Assembly (NCBI RefSeq): GCF_001905005.1
Contig: NZ_LWKZ01000023.1
Span: 124,001-188,000 of the forward strand
Direction: 5' to 3'
Length of the DNA: 64,000 nt
DNA from: Streptomyces sp. CB02923
Lineage (GTDB): Bacteria; Actinomycetota; Actinomycetes; Streptomycetales; Streptomycetaceae
Both the position numbers and the translations under genes were made by a program. Each line of letters starts with the position of its first letter. Position 1 is the stretch's first letter. Shown here piece after piece: positions 49,186 through 59,417 of the stretch. Below the pieces are notes generated by a model, which was given only the letters and a program-made list of their open reading frames with translations, did no database searches and had not been told where the DNA came from.

Positions 49186-51762
49186 TCACTCATGGGCGAT
49201 GGCGGACAGGACGTTCAGCCGGGACGCGCGCAGTGCGGGCAGCAGCGCCGCGAGCAGCCCGACCACCACGGACCCGACCACCACCGCGCCCACGGTGGAC
49301 CACGGGACGGCGAACGCCGTCAGGCCCTCCAGTGCCAGAACCCGCTGCGTGGCGGCTCCCCAGAGCAGCCCGAGTCCGAGCCCGAGGACCGCGCCGAACA
49401 GGGCGATCACCACGGACTCCAGCCGGATCATCCGGCGCAGCTGCTTCCTGGACAGGCCGACGGCGCGCAGCAGCCCGATCTCGCGGGTGCGTTCCACGAC
49501 GGCCAGGGCCAGCGTGTTGACCACGCCCAGCACCGCGATGACGATGGCGAGCCCCAGCAGCGCGTACAGCAGGTTGAGCAGTCCCTGGATCTGGCCGCTG
49601 ACCAGCTCCTTGTAGTCGGCCTGATCGTGCACCTGTACCTGCGGGAACGGCCGGAGCGTCCGCTCCAGGGCGACCCGCAGCCGCCGCGGGTCGGTGCCGT
49701 CCGCGGCGTTCACGTACACCACGGAATCCTGCCCGCTCGGCACGTACTTCTCCAGGGTGGCCATCCCCATGAAGACGCCGCCCTCGGTGCCGGGCCCGGA
49801 ACCGGAGTCCTCCGTCAGCGCGCCGACCGTGAAGCGGGCGGGCCGTCCCGACGGCAGCACCGCGTCCAGCCGGGAGCCCACCCGCAGACCGTGCGCCTGC
49901 GCGAACTCCCGCTGGACGCCGACCCGTCCGGGCGCCAGTGCCGCCGCGGTGTTCCCCGCCGCGTACGTCACCTTCGCCACGGCGTCGAGGTCCCGGTCGA
50001 AAGCCCCGGCCACCGTCGTGACCGCCCGGCCGCCCGGCAGTTCCAGCCTCAGGGGAACGATCCGCTGGCGTACGACCGTGCCGGCTCCCGGGGCCGCGCG
50101 CACCCGGTCGGTGACCTCTTCGGAGAACGGTGCGAACGACGCGTTCTGTACGACGAAGTCGGCACCCAGCGTCCGGTCGATCTGCCGGCCGACCGACGCG
50201 GCGGCCGACGCCCCGGCGACCGACAGCCCGGTCACCAGCGCCAGCCCGATCATCAGGGCCGCCGCGGTCGCTCCCGTACGGCGGGGATTGCGCAGCGCGT
50301 TGCGGCGGCTCATCCGGCCCACCGCGCCGAACGCCGGCTCCAGCCCCCGCCCGAGGAGCCGGATCACCGGGCGCACCAGCAGCGGCCCCGCGATCACTCC
50401 GGCCACCAGCGTCAGCAGCACACCGAGCGCCAGCAGCGACCCGGCGGCCGCCGTCCGGCCGCTCAGCGCGCAGCCTGCCAGCGCGGCCGCGCCCGCCGCC
50501 CCCACCAGGGACCCGGCGGCGGCGCGGAAGCGCAGCGGGCGCCCGGCCCCCGTCAGTTCCACGTCGGCGAGCGCGGCCATCGGGGACACGCGGCCCGCCC
50601 GCAGTGCGGGGAGCAGCGCGGCGACGAAGGTCACGCCCACACCGACGGCGTACGCCGCGGCCACGGTCGGCCAGTGCAGCACCAGGTCGGCGGAGTTCAG
50701 CCGCAGCCCGAACCAGCCCATCGCGACGACCAGCAGCACCGCGAGCCCCACGCCCGCCGCGAGCCCCGCCGTGGCGCCGAAGACGCCCAGCAGCAGCGCC
50801 TCCAGCAGCACCGAGCGGCGCACCTGGCGGCGGTCCGCGCCGAGCGCCCGCAGCAGGCCCAGTTCCCGGGTGCGCTGCGCGATCAGCATCGAGAACGTGT
50901 TGACGATCAGGAAGATGCCGACGAGGACGGCGACGCCCGCGAAGCCCACCATCATGTACCTGAGGATGCTGAGGAAGCCCCCCAACTCTTCGGCCTGCGA
51001 CTTCTTCTGCTCGGCCCGCGTCCGGATGTCGTACGCGGCGGCGTCACCGCCCAGCGCGGCGCCGATACGGCTCTTGAGCACGCCGTCCGGTACGCCGGGC
51101 GCGGCGTCCACGGACACCCCGGTCGCCTTGTCCGTACTGCCCAGCAGGCCGCGCTGGGCGGCCCTGGTCTCCAGGAGGACCAGGGAGGAACCCGGGTTGG
51201 TGGTGGTGAAGGCGGCGATGCCGACGACGCGTACGGGGAAGGTGCCCGGCGGGGCGATGACGCGCAGCGTGTCACCGATCCGTACGCCGCTCCGGTCGGC
51301 GGTGTCCCGGTCGACCATCGCCTCGCCCGGACCGCGCGGCGGCCGGCCGTCGGTCACCCGTACCGGGCTGCGCTCGCCCGGGGACCAGTTGGTGACGATG
51401 GACGGCGCGTTCCGCGTCGGCCCCACCGGACGGTCGCGGGCGTCGGTGACGGTGATCCGCTCCACCTGTACGTCGAGACGCGCGGCCGCCACGCCGTCGA
51501 CGTCCGCGATCCGGCCCCGCAGACCGGCCGGCACGGTCGGGGTCTCGGCCGAACCGACGCCGCCCGGCGCGTCGAAGTCCTGTCGCGGCGCGACCTCGAC
51601 GTCGGAAGCGGTCGAGGCGAAGAGCCGGTCGAAGGTGGCGCCGGTGGTGTCCGAGAAGATCAGGCTGCCCACCACGAACGCCACCGAGAGCACCACGGCG
51701 AGGGCGGAGAGCAGCAGCCGGCCCTTGTGTGCGAAGAAGCTCCGGAGCGTGGCCCTTAACAC
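49186..51762 (-). CDS. MacB/FtsX-type ABC transporter permease; TTA is the second codon
   Basis: 858 residues from GTG 51762. Two tandem FtsX units: N-terminal membrane segment (L-L-L-S-A-L-A-V-V-L-S-V-A-F), MacB-like periplasmic domain (~45-255), three segments (~265-400), a middle hydrophobic block, a second extracellular domain (~500-720) and three final segments with V-V-E-R-T-R-E-I-G-L-L-R-A-V-G. The start M/V-L-R-A-T-L-R-S-F-F-A-H-K-G is conserved in the family. Codon 2 is TTA (51757-51759 on the plus strand), suggesting bldA-dependent translation. Acts with the ATPase encoded 6 bp upstream, likely exporting peptides or lipids or sensing envelope stress. Confidence 0.93.
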   Translation of the reverse strand: MLRATLRSFFAHKGRLLLSALAVVLSVAFVVGSLIFSDTTGATFDRLFASTASDVEVAPRQDFDAPGGVGSAETPTVPAGLRGRIADVDGVAAARLDVQVERITVTDARDRPVGPTRNAPSIVTNWSPGERSPVRVTDGRPPRGPGEAMVDRDTADRSGVRIGDTLRVIAPPGTFPVRVVGIAAFTTTNPGSSLVLLETRAAQRGLLGSTDKATGVSVDAAPGVPDGVLKSRIGAALGGDAAAYDIRTRAEQKKSQAEELGGFLSILRYMMVGFAGVAVLVGIFLIVNTFSMLIAQRTRELGLLRALGADRRQVRRSVLLEALLLGVFGATAGLAAGVGLAVLLVVAMGWFGLRLNSADLVLHWPTVAAAYAVGVGVTFVAALLPALRAGRVSPMAALADVELTGAGRPLRFRAAAGSLVGAAGAAALAGCALSGRTAAAGSLLALGVLLTLVAGVIAGPLLVRPVIRLLGRGLEPAFGAVGRMSRRNALRNPRRTGATAAALMIGLALVTGLSVAGASAAASVGRQIDRTLGADFVVQNASFAPFSEEVTDRVRAAPGAGTVVRQRIVPLRLELPGGRAVTTVAGAFDRDLDAVAKVTYAAGNTAAALAPGRVGVQREFAQAHGLRVGSRLDAVLPSGRPARFTVGALTEDSGSGPGTEGGVFMGMATLEKYVPSGQDSVVYVNAADGTDPRRLRVALERTLRPFPQVQVHDQADYKELVSGQIQGLLNLLYALLGLAIVIAVLGVVNTLALAVVERTREIGLLRAVGLSRKQLRRMIRLESVVIALFGAVLGLGLGLLWGAATQRVLALEGLTAFAVPWSTVGAVVVGSVVVGLLAALLPALRASRLNVLSAIAHE

Positions 51763-51768
51763 GGTGCG

Positions 51769-52635
<867 letters not shown>

Positions 52636-52745
52636 GTCAGCCTCCCGACGTCGGCCCCGTGCCTCACGGGGCGGCAACTCCCGCTTGGCCACCGACAGTA
52701 GGGCACCATCAGCCGTCCCGGTATCCCGCGGTGGCACCCGCGGTG

Positions 52746-53393
52746 TCACCCCCGTCGTGCCGAGCCCACCACCGTCCACGGCAGGGCGGGGCCGGGCCCC
52801 AGGACGCGGCCACGGTGGTACGTGCCGATGGTGAAGCCCGCTGCCCGTAGTTCGGCCAGCGGGTCGCGCGACAGGTGGCAGTTGCCCATCAACAGGGGCC
52901 ACACCGAACGGTCCAGGGCCCGCTGCACCGTCGCGGGCCCGTGGCGCAGGGAACACCCGTGTTCGAAGAAGCGCAGTTCGCCGCCCGGCCGCAGCACCCG
53001 TCGCAGTTCCGACAGGGAGCGCTGCACGTCACGTACCGAACAGAGCACCAGCGACACCACCGCCGCGTCGAACGCCTCGCTCTTGACCGGCAGGGCCTCC
53101 GCCGTGGCCGGTACGACGTCCACCGGGATGCCGGCGCGCGCCGCCTCGGTCAGGGCGCGCTGCCGCAAGGTGCGTTCGGGCTCGACGGCGACCACCTCCG
53201 CGACGGTGCGGGGGTAGTGGGCGAAGTTCACTCCCGTACCGGCGCCGATCTCGATGACCCGGCCCGACAGTCCGGCCAGCATCTCGCGCCGCAGAGCCGT
53301 GAGCCCCGTACGGTGGGCCGCGAAACATGCGTACCACTGGGCGAAGACCGGATGGTGGACGACTCCTCGCTCGACTCGCCTGCGGTGTGGCAT
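52746..53393 (-). CDS. class I SAM-dependent methyltransferase
   Basis: 215 residues from ATG 53393 (GAAGGGA upstream). Motif I V-I-E-I-G-A-G-T-G-V-N-F (~46-57), acidic strand-2 end V-A-V-E-P-E (~69), motif II/III A-A-V-V-S-L-V-L-C-S-V, and G-G-E-L-R-F-F-E-H-G. The layout is UbiE/METTL7-like; membrane-lipid or small-molecule acceptor is likely but unknown. Follows bioD by 87 bp on the same strand; no evident biotin role. Confidence 0.88.
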   Translation of the reverse strand: MPHRRRVERGVVHHPVFAQWYACFAAHRTGLTALRREMLAGLSGRVIEIGAGTGVNFAHYPRTVAEVVAVEPERTLRQRALTEAARAGIPVDVVPATAEALPVKSEAFDAAVVSLVLCSVRDVQRSLSELRRVLRPGGELRFFEHGCSLRHGPATVQRALDRSVWPLLMGNCHLSRDPLAELRAAGFTIGTYHRGRVLGPGPALPWTVVGSARRG

Positions 53394-53480
53394 GGGTGGT
53401 CCCTTCGCCGGACGGACGTTCGCCGGTTCGAGTGTCCGCCGTGCCGCGCCGGGACACCACTGCCGGAGCGTGGCGGCGGA

Positions 53481-54167
53481 TTACGCGGTGCCGCCGAGGG
53501 CGGGCGCCAGCCAGCCCGGCGCCTGCGCGCGGAACTCCGCGGGCGGCAGGCTCCCCGCTCCCTCCGGGACGCGCCCCAGCAGCGGAGCGCCGGCCGCCGC
53601 GGGAAGGTCGTCGAGGTTGCAGCGGGCGGCGAGGCCGGGGGCCGCGGGCCAGCTGCCCACCACCACTCCCGGGCAGTCGATCCCGTACGAGCGCAGGGCC
53701 AGCGCGGTGAGCGCCACCGCGTTGAGCGTCCCCAGGCCGGCCTGGGCCACCACCAGCACGGGGGCCCCGGCCAGGCGTGCCGCGTCGGCGAGGGTCGCGC
53801 CCTGCTCGTCGAACCGTACGAGCAGGCCGCCCGCGCCCTCGACCAGCACGAGGTCGTGCGAGGCCGCCAGCTTCGCGGCCGTCTCGGCGATCTCCGCGGG
53901 GCGTACGGGCGGCAGGCCGGCGCGGCGCGCGGCGGTCTCGGGTGCCAGGGGATCGGGGTAGCGCGCCAGTTCGGCGGTGGTGACCCGCGGGCCCGCGAGC
54001 CGCGTGACTTCTGCCGCGTCACCCGGTTCGTCCGCGGTGACTCCGGTCTGCGCGGGTTTGAGTACCGCGACGGAACGGCCCTGGGCGAGCGCCGTCGCGG
54101 CGAGGGCCGCCGTGGTCACGGTCTTGCCGATCTCCGTGCACGTTCCGGTCACGAACAGCACCGACAC
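53481..54167 (-). CDS. bioD: dethiobiotin synthetase
   Basis: 228 residues from GTG 54167 (AGGAG upstream). ATP-dependent closure of the ureido ring of diaminopelargonate. P-loop V-T-G-T-C-T-E-I-G-K-T (residues 5-15; Cys replaces the usual Gly/Asn), K-P-A-Q-T-G-V (~37-43, with the catalytic Lys), and V-E-G-A-G-G-L-L-V (~107-115). Third gene of a bioB-bioA-bioD run, 60 bp after bioA. Confidence 0.95.
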   Translation of the reverse strand: MSVLFVTGTCTEIGKTVTTAALAATALAQGRSVAVLKPAQTGVTADEPGDAAEVTRLAGPRVTTAELARYPDPLAPETAARRAGLPPVRPAEIAETAAKLAASHDLVLVEGAGGLLVRFDEQGATLADAARLAGAPVLVVAQAGLGTLNAVALTALALRSYGIDCPGVVVGSWPAAPGLAARCNLDDLPAAAGAPLLGRVPEGAGSLPPAEFRAQAPGWLAPALGGTA

Positions 54168-54227
54168 GGTGGGTTCTCCTGTCGTCGAGCGTGGTTGTCG
54201 TCCTGAGGGCTCCGCGCCCCGGCCTTC

Positions 54228-55574
54228 TCAGGCCTCGCGCGCCACCGCGCGCATCGCCGCGCAGATCCGGGCCACGTCCTCGTCCCCGGTGATGTACGGC
54301 GGCATCGCGTACACGAGGTCACGGAACGGGCGCAGCCACACGCCCTCCCGTACGGCCGCCCGCGTGGCGGCCGCCATGTCCACCTCGTGGTCGAGCTGGA
54401 GGACGCCGATCGCGCCCAGGACCCGTACGTCCCGCACGCCCTCCATGGCGGCGGCGCCGGCGAGGCCGTCCCACAGCCCCGCCCCGATCCGCTTGACCTC
54501 GCGCGCCCAGTCCTGGGACAGCAGCAGGTCCACCGAGGCGTTGGCGACCGCGGCGGCCAGCGGGTTGCCCATGAAAGTCGGGCCGTGGGCGAGCACCGGC
54601 ACGTCGCCCCGGGAGATCCCGTCCGCCACGGCCGCCGTGCACAACGTCGCCGCCATGGTGAGATACCCGCCGGTCAGAGCCTTGCCGACGCACATCACAT
54701 CCGGGGTGACGCCCGCGTGCCCGGCGGCGAACAGCGATCCCGTACGGCCGAAGCCGGTGGCGATCTCGTCGAAGACGAGCAGGACACCGTGCTCGTCGCA
54801 CGCCTCGCGGAGCACCCGCAGATAGCCGGGGGAGTGGAAGGACATGCCGCCCGCTCCCTGGACCACCGGTTCCACGACGACCGCCGCCAGTTCGTCGGCG
54901 TGCCGCGCGACCAGGTCGCGCAGATGCGCCTCGTACGCGGGGTCCGGCGGGGCGTCGAACCCCGGTGGCGGAGCATCCGCGAAGAGCTGCTGCGGCAGGG
55001 CCCCTTGCCACAGCTCGTGCATGCCGCCGTCCGGGTCGCACACCGACATCGGCTGCCAGGTGTCGCCGTGGTAGCCGCCGCGCCAGGTCATCAGCCGCTG
55101 CTTGCGCGGCTGTCCGACCGAGCGCCAGTACTGGAGGCACATCTTCACGGCGACCTCGACCGACACCGAACCGGAGTCGGCGAGGAAGACGTGCTCCAGG
55201 CCGTCCGGGGTGATCTCCGCCAGCCGGGCGGCCAGGCGTACGGCGGGCTCGTGGGTGAGCCCGCCGAACATCACATGGCTCATCCGGTCCAGCTGACCGC
55301 GGGCCGCCTCGTTGAGCACGGGGTGGTTGTAACCGTGCACCGCCGACCACCAGGAGGACATGCCGTCCACCAATTCGGTCCGGTTCTCAACAGGTTCGGT
55401 CAGGCGCAGTCGTACGCCGGACGCCGAGGCGACGACCAGCGGGTCGGCCCGGCCGGGCATCGGGCCGTACGGATGCCAGACGTGCCGTCGGTCGAGCGCC
55501 AGCAGTTCGGGGACGGGGAGCTGTGCGGGGGCGGGAAGTTGTGCGGGGACGGGGAGCTGTACGGGCTCAGGCAT
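54228..55574 (-). CDS. bioA: adenosylmethionine-8-amino-7-oxononanoate aminotransferase
   Basis: 448 residues from ATG 55574, overlapping the bioB stop by 8 bp. PLP-dependent class III aminotransferase using SAM as amino donor. W-H-P-Y-G-P-M (~33-39) is typical of BioA; PLP Lys is K298 in C-V-G-K-A-L-T-G-G-Y; the Asp for the pyridine N is in L-V-F-D-E-I-A-T-G-F. The first ~22 residues are a Q-L-P-V-P-A repeat not found in enteric BioA. Confidence 0.95.
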   Translation of the reverse strand: MPEPVQLPVPAQLPAPAQLPVPELLALDRRHVWHPYGPMPGRADPLVVASASGVRLRLTEPVENRTELVDGMSSWWSAVHGYNHPVLNEAARGQLDRMSHVMFGGLTHEPAVRLAARLAEITPDGLEHVFLADSGSVSVEVAVKMCLQYWRSVGQPRKQRLMTWRGGYHGDTWQPMSVCDPDGGMHELWQGALPQQLFADAPPPGFDAPPDPAYEAHLRDLVARHADELAAVVVEPVVQGAGGMSFHSPGYLRVLREACDEHGVLLVFDEIATGFGRTGSLFAAGHAGVTPDVMCVGKALTGGYLTMAATLCTAAVADGISRGDVPVLAHGPTFMGNPLAAAVANASVDLLLSQDWAREVKRIGAGLWDGLAGAAAMEGVRDVRVLGAIGVLQLDHEVDMAAATRAAVREGVWLRPFRDLVYAMPPYITGDEDVARICAAMRAVAREA

Positions 55575-56841
55575 TCGGCGGCAGCTCCGTACCCGCTCCG
55601 CGACGGCGTACGGAGACCAGGTCCGAACGGACCTCACCGGCGGAGGCGGTCGAGGGGGTCGAGGAGGCGGTCGAGGCGCCGGAAGCCTCGGCCGGAACAG
55701 CCGGTTCCGCCCCGGCCCGTACGGCGACCGGCTCCGCCTCGGCCCCTACGCCCGGCTCCGCGTCACCGTCGCCCTCCCCGCACGGCCCGCAGTCGCCGCC
55801 CCCGTGACCACCGCAGCCGCCGCCCGCGAGCGCGTCCGCGCGGTGTTCCGGCAGGGTGGTGGTGTCCGTACCCTCCACCTCGAAGCCCGCGTCCTCGATC
55901 ATCGCGAGGTCGTCCTTGCCCGCCTGGCCCTCACTGGTGAGGTAGTCACCGAGGAAGATGGAGTTGGCCAGATGCAGGGCCAGCGGCTGCAGCGAGCGCA
56001 GATGCACCTCACGCCCGCCGGCCAGCCGTACCTCCACGTCCGGGCAGACGAAGCGCACCATCGCCAGGATGCGCAGCGCACGCTGGGGCGTGAGGTTCCA
56101 CTCCTTGGCCAGCGGGGTGCCTTCGAAGGGGATGAGGAAGTTGACCGGTACCGAGTCGGGGTCCAGCTCGCGCAGGGCGAAGACCACGTCCACCAGGTCG
56201 GCGTCGCTCTCGCCCATGCCCGCGATCAGACCGGAGCAGGCGGACAGGCCCGCCGCCTGCGCCTGTTGGACCGTTTCGACCCGGTCGGCGTAGGTGTGGG
56301 TGGTGGTGATGTCCCCGTAGGTGGCCTCGGAGGTGTTGAGGTTGTGGTTGTAGGCGTCCGCGCCCGCTGCCCGCAGCCGGGACGCCTGGCCGTCCGAGAG
56401 CAGGCCGAGGCACGCGCACACCTCGACGCCCTCGTTCTGCTCCTTGATGGCGGCGATGGTCCGCGACACCCGGTCCACGTCCCGGTCCGTCGGCCCGCGG
56501 CCGCTGGCCACGATGCAGACCCGCTTGGCGCCGCCGGCCACCCCGGCCGCGGCCGCCTCGGAGGCCTCCTCCGGCTTGAGCCAGGTGTACTTGAGGATCT
56601 CGGCCTTGGAGCCGAGCCGCTGGGAACAGTACGAGCAGTCCTCGGGGCACAGCCCGGACTTCAGGTTGACGAGGTAGTTCAGCTTCACCCGCCGCCCGAA
56701 CCACCGGCGGCGCACCTTTCCGGCCGCGGCCACCACGTCGAGCAGGTCGTCGTCGGTCGTCGTCAGCACGGCGAGCGCCTCTTCGCGGGTCGGCGATTCG
56801 CGCCGCAGCCCCTTGTCCACCAGCGTTGTCAGCAGATCCAT
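55567..56841 (-). CDS. bioB: biotin synthase with long Cys/Gly and acidic C-terminal extension
   Basis: 424 residues from ATG 56841 (AGGAT upstream); frame open further upstream without homology. Radical-SAM cluster C-P-E-D-C-S-Y-C (Cys 65, 69, 72) binds [4Fe-4S]; later C-A-C-L-G and Y-N-H-N-L-N-T-S, plus R-L-A-G-G-R type motif, hold the [2Fe-2S] site. After ~345 residues a tail follows: G-G-G-C-G-G-H-G-G-G-D-C-G-P-C, then Ala/Glu/Pro/Ser-rich sequence ending R-R-R-G-A-G-T-E-L-P-P-N-A. Streptomycete BioB proteins share a Cys/His/Gly tail, possibly for cluster repair; this one is longer. Divergent from bioF (146 bp). Confidence 0.95.
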   Translation of the reverse strand: MDLLTTLVDKGLRRESPTREEALAVLTTTDDDLLDVVAAAGKVRRRWFGRRVKLNYLVNLKSGLCPEDCSYCSQRLGSKAEILKYTWLKPEEASEAAAAGVAGGAKRVCIVASGRGPTDRDVDRVSRTIAAIKEQNEGVEVCACLGLLSDGQASRLRAAGADAYNHNLNTSEATYGDITTTHTYADRVETVQQAQAAGLSACSGLIAGMGESDADLVDVVFALRELDPDSVPVNFLIPFEGTPLAKEWNLTPQRALRILAMVRFVCPDVEVRLAGGREVHLRSLQPLALHLANSIFLGDYLTSEGQAGKDDLAMIEDAGFEVEGTDTTTLPEHRADALAGGGCGGHGGGDCGPCGEGDGDAEPGVGAEAEPVAVRAGAEPAVPAEASGASTASSTPSTASAGEVRSDLVSVRRRGAGTELPPNA

Positions 56842-56939
56842 GGCGACGATCCTGGCGTACGCCGACGGCCCGCGACCATGGAGGAACCCAACAAGGGCGC
56901 TGATCCGGGGTGTGTGCATGGCCACACCGTAGGACGATG

Positions 56940-56954
56940 TAACGACCGCTAACG
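56940..56954. promoter_or_regulatory. TAACG direct repeat in the bioB-bioF divergent region
   Basis: Two TAACG pentamers (56940-56944, 56950-56954) at 10-bp period, same face of the helix, in the 146-bp region between divergent bioB and bioF. A shared regulator could bind here; I do not see a textbook BirA or BioQ palindrome. Confidence 0.25.
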
Positions 56955-56987
56955 TCTATCGACAGCCCACAAACGCGAAGGACGCCG

Positions 56988-58241
56988 ATGCATCAGGACG
57001 ACCCTGCACCGCCACTGCTCCGCGACGCGCCGGAGCCGCCGCACGACGGGCCGGCCGGGCCGCTCTCGCCCGGCCGCGGCACCGCGCCGGGCACCGGCGC
57101 GCAGGCCGCCGCCTTCGGCTGGATCGATGCGGCCCGCGAACAGCGCCGCCGCGCGGGTCTCGTCCGTACGCTGCGGCCGCGGCCGTTCGAGTCGCCGCTG
57201 CTGGACCTGGCGAGCAACGACTACCTCGGCCTGTCCCGGCACCCCGAGGTCACCCGCGGCGCCGCGCAGGCCGCGCACCGCTGGGGCGCGGGCGCCACCG
57301 GGTCCCGGCTGGTCTCCGGCAGCACCGAGCTGCACGCCCGCCTGGAGGCCGAACTCGCCGAGTTCTGCGGCTTCGAGGCGGCCCTCGTGCTGTCCTCCGG
57401 CTACGCGGCCAACCTCGCCGCTGTCACCGCGCTCGGCGGACCCGGCGGTCTGATCGTCTCGGACGCGGGCAACCACGCCTCGCTCATCGACGGCTGCCGG
57501 CTCGCCAGGGCCAGGACCGTCGTGGTCCCGCACGCCGACCCGGACGCGGTGCGCAAGTCGCTGGACGGCCACGGCGGCCCCGCGCTCGCCGTCACCGACT
57601 CGGTCTTCTCCGTGGACGGCGACGCCGCGCCCCTGCGGTCCCTCGCCGACGCCTGCCGGGCGCACGGCGCGGCACTGCTCGTCGACGACGCACACGGCCT
57701 GGGCGTGCTCGGCGAAGGGGGACGCGGTGCGGTGCACGCGGCCGGGCTGGCCGGGGACGCGGACGTGGTCGCCACCATCACCCTGTCGAAGTCGCTCGGC
57801 AGCCAGGGAGGCGCGGTCCTCGGCCCCGCCCGGGTCATCGAACACCTCGTCAACACCGCGCGGACGTTCATCTTCGACACCGGCCTCGCGCCCGCGGCGG
57901 CCGGCGGCGCCCGTACGGCGCTGCGCCTGCTGCGCCGCGAGCCGGAGCGCGCCGGGCAGGCCCGCGCGGTGGCCGCCGAACTGCACCAGCGGCTCAGCGC
58001 CGCAGGCCTGTCGGTCGTCCGCCCGGACGCCGCGGTGGTGTCGGTACGGGCGCCTTCGCCGGAGCAGGCCGTCCGGTGGGCCGCGGACTGCCGGACCGCG
58101 GGCCTCGTGGTCGGCTGCTTCCGGCCGCCGTCCGTACCCGACGGCATCTCGCGACTGCGCCTGACCGCCCGCGCGGACCTGACTCCCCGCCAGGCGCGCG
58201 AAGCGGTCCGGACGGTCGTACGGACGGCACCGGTCACCTGA
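56988..58241 (+). CDS. bioF: 8-amino-7-oxononanoate synthase
   Basis: 417 residues from ATG 56988 (AAGGA, 6 nt). PLP-dependent condensation of pimeloyl-thioester with alanine, first committed step of the biotin ring. N-S-x type region L-D-L-A-S-N-D-Y-L-G-L (~70-80), G-A-G-A-T-G-S-R-L-V-S-G-S (~101-113), D-D-A-H-G-L-G-V-L-G (~233-242), Schiff-base Lys K268 in T-L-S-K-S-L-G. Divergent from bioBAD. Confidence 0.95.
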   Translation: MHQDDPAPPLLRDAPEPPHDGPAGPLSPGRGTAPGTGAQAAAFGWIDAAREQRRRAGLVRTLRPRPFESPLLDLASNDYLGLSRHPEVTRGAAQAAHRWGAGATGSRLVSGSTELHARLEAELAEFCGFEAALVLSSGYAANLAAVTALGGPGGLIVSDAGNHASLIDGCRLARARTVVVPHADPDAVRKSLDGHGGPALAVTDSVFSVDGDAAPLRSLADACRAHGAALLVDDAHGLGVLGEGGRGAVHAAGLAGDADVVATITLSKSLGSQGGAVLGPARVIEHLVNTARTFIFDTGLAPAAAGGARTALRLLRREPERAGQARAVAAELHQRLSAAGLSVVRPDAAVVSVRAPSPEQAVRWAADCRTAGLVVGCFRPPSVPDGISRLRLTARADLTPRQAREAVRTVVRTAPVT

Positions 58242-58283
58242 GGCACCGGAGCGCCGTCGTCACCGGCCGCGCGGCGGTCCGGT

Positions 58284-58520
58284 TCATCCCACCTTCGCGA
58301 AGCGGCTGTCGGCCAGCTCGTCGACGAAGGACGTCCAGGCCGCCGTGGTGAAGAGCAGCGCCGGACCCGCGGTCCTCTTGGAGTCGCGCACCGCGAGGAG
58401 GCCGGAGCCGACGCGGGCCGTCTCGACGCAGTTGTTCATCGCGGTGCTGTGGCTGCTGCGCCGCCATCGGGCGCCGCGCGGCACGGTGTGGGTGGGATCG
58501 AGCCCAGGCGGGAGTGACAT
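58284..58520 (-). CDS. DUF397 domain protein
   Basis: 78 residues (GAGGAGG upstream). W-R-R-S-S-H-S-T-A-M-N-N-C-V-E-T-A (~20-36), V-A-V-R-D-S-K type L-A-V-R-D-S-K and A-W-T-S-F-V-D. DUF397 proteins occur next to WhiJ-like regulators and modify their action in streptomycete development; some are toxic when unpaired. Starts 9 bp after the regulator stop, so co-expressed with it. Confidence 0.9.
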   Translation of the reverse strand: MSLPPGLDPTHTVPRGARWRRSSHSTAMNNCVETARVGSGLLAVRDSKRTAGPALLFTTAAWTSFVDELADSRFAKVG

Positions 58521-58529
58521 GCTGCCTCC

Positions 58530-59417
58530 TCAGACGCCGGTGCCGGCCCACGAGGTAGCGGCGATCCGGGCGATGAATTGCGCTGACTTCTCGCATGAGA
58601 GGGCGTGCCCCCGCAGCGTGTCGAACGCATCGCTGTACGCCCTGAGGTCTTCCTTTTGCTCCAAGTAGAGGCTACTCGTCAAATGGTCGAGAACAACCAC
58701 ATCCAAGTCAGAAGTGAGCGGAAATGAGAAGACAACGAAAGGGCCGGTGATGCCGATGTGCACACCGGACGCGAAGGGCAGTACCTGTAGTCGCACATGC
58801 GGCAACTGCCCCACGTCCAGAATGTGCCGCAGCTGCGCCGCCATCACCCCGGGCGGGCCGACCTCCCGGCGCAGCACCGCCTCGTCCAGCACCGCCCACA
58901 ACTCCAGCGGATCCTCGCCCCGCAGCACGTCCTGGCGCGCGATGCGCACCTCCACCAGCTCCTCGACCTGCTTCACCGGCAGGTCCGAGAGCGTGGCGCG
59001 GGTCACCGCCCGCGCGTAGTCCGGCGTCTGCAGCAGCCCCGGCACCACCGTCGTCTCCAGCGTGCGCGCCCGGGACGCCCCGTACTCCAGGCTGATGAAG
59101 TCCCGGTACTCCGGCGGCAGCAGGTCGCGGTACGTGTGCCACCAGCCGTGCCGGCCGGCCCCGCCGTTCTGCGCACCGCTCCCGCACAGCGCCGCAAGCA
59201 GGGCGTGCAGCTCCGCGTCCCGGACGCCGTACGCGTCCAGCAGCAGTTCGACGTCGGCCGGCCTGGCGCCGCTGCGCCCGGTCTCGATACGGCTGACCTT
59301 GGACTGGTGCCACCCGACCCGGCGGGCCGCCTCGCCACTGGTGAGTCCGGCCAGCGTCCGCTGGCGCCGTAATTCCGCGCCCAGCTTGCGGCGGCGCACC
59401 GCGGGACCGTACCGCAT
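58530..59417 (-). CDS. WhiJ-like helix-turn-helix regulator with DUF5753 (Scr1 family)
   Basis: 295 residues (GGAGG upstream). XRE-type helix-turn-helix A-G-L-T-S-G-E-A-A-R-R-V-G-W-H-Q-S-K-V-S (about residues 23-42) and C-terminal DUF5753 (~110-280), with Y-F-x type W-W-H-T-Y-R-D-L-L-P-P-E-Y, L-E-T-T-V-V-P-G-L-L-Q-T-P-D-Y-A and H-V-R-L-Q-V-L-P-F. Co-transcribed with a DUF397 gene; the anti-sigma-like ATPase gene is divergent. This is the common three-gene WhiJ/AbaA-type developmental module. Confidence 0.92.
   Translation of the reverse strand: MRYGPAVRRRKLGAELRRQRTLAGLTSGEAARRVGWHQSKVSRIETGRSGARPADVELLLDAYGVRDAELHALLAALCGSGAQNGGAGRHGWWHTYRDLLPPEYRDFISLEYGASRARTLETTVVPGLLQTPDYARAVTRATLSDLPVKQVEELVEVRIARQDVLRGEDPLELWAVLDEAVLRREVGPPGVMAAQLRHILDVGQLPHVRLQVLPFASGVHIGITGPFVVFSFPLTSDLDVVVLDHLTSSLYLEQKEDLRAYSDAFDTLRGHALSCEKSAQFIARIAATSWAGTGV

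Noticed and set aside
49192..51759. An 855-codon plus-strand frame opposite the FtsX permease
   Set aside because: Gln/Arg/His-rich shadow; the reverse strand encodes a clear permease.
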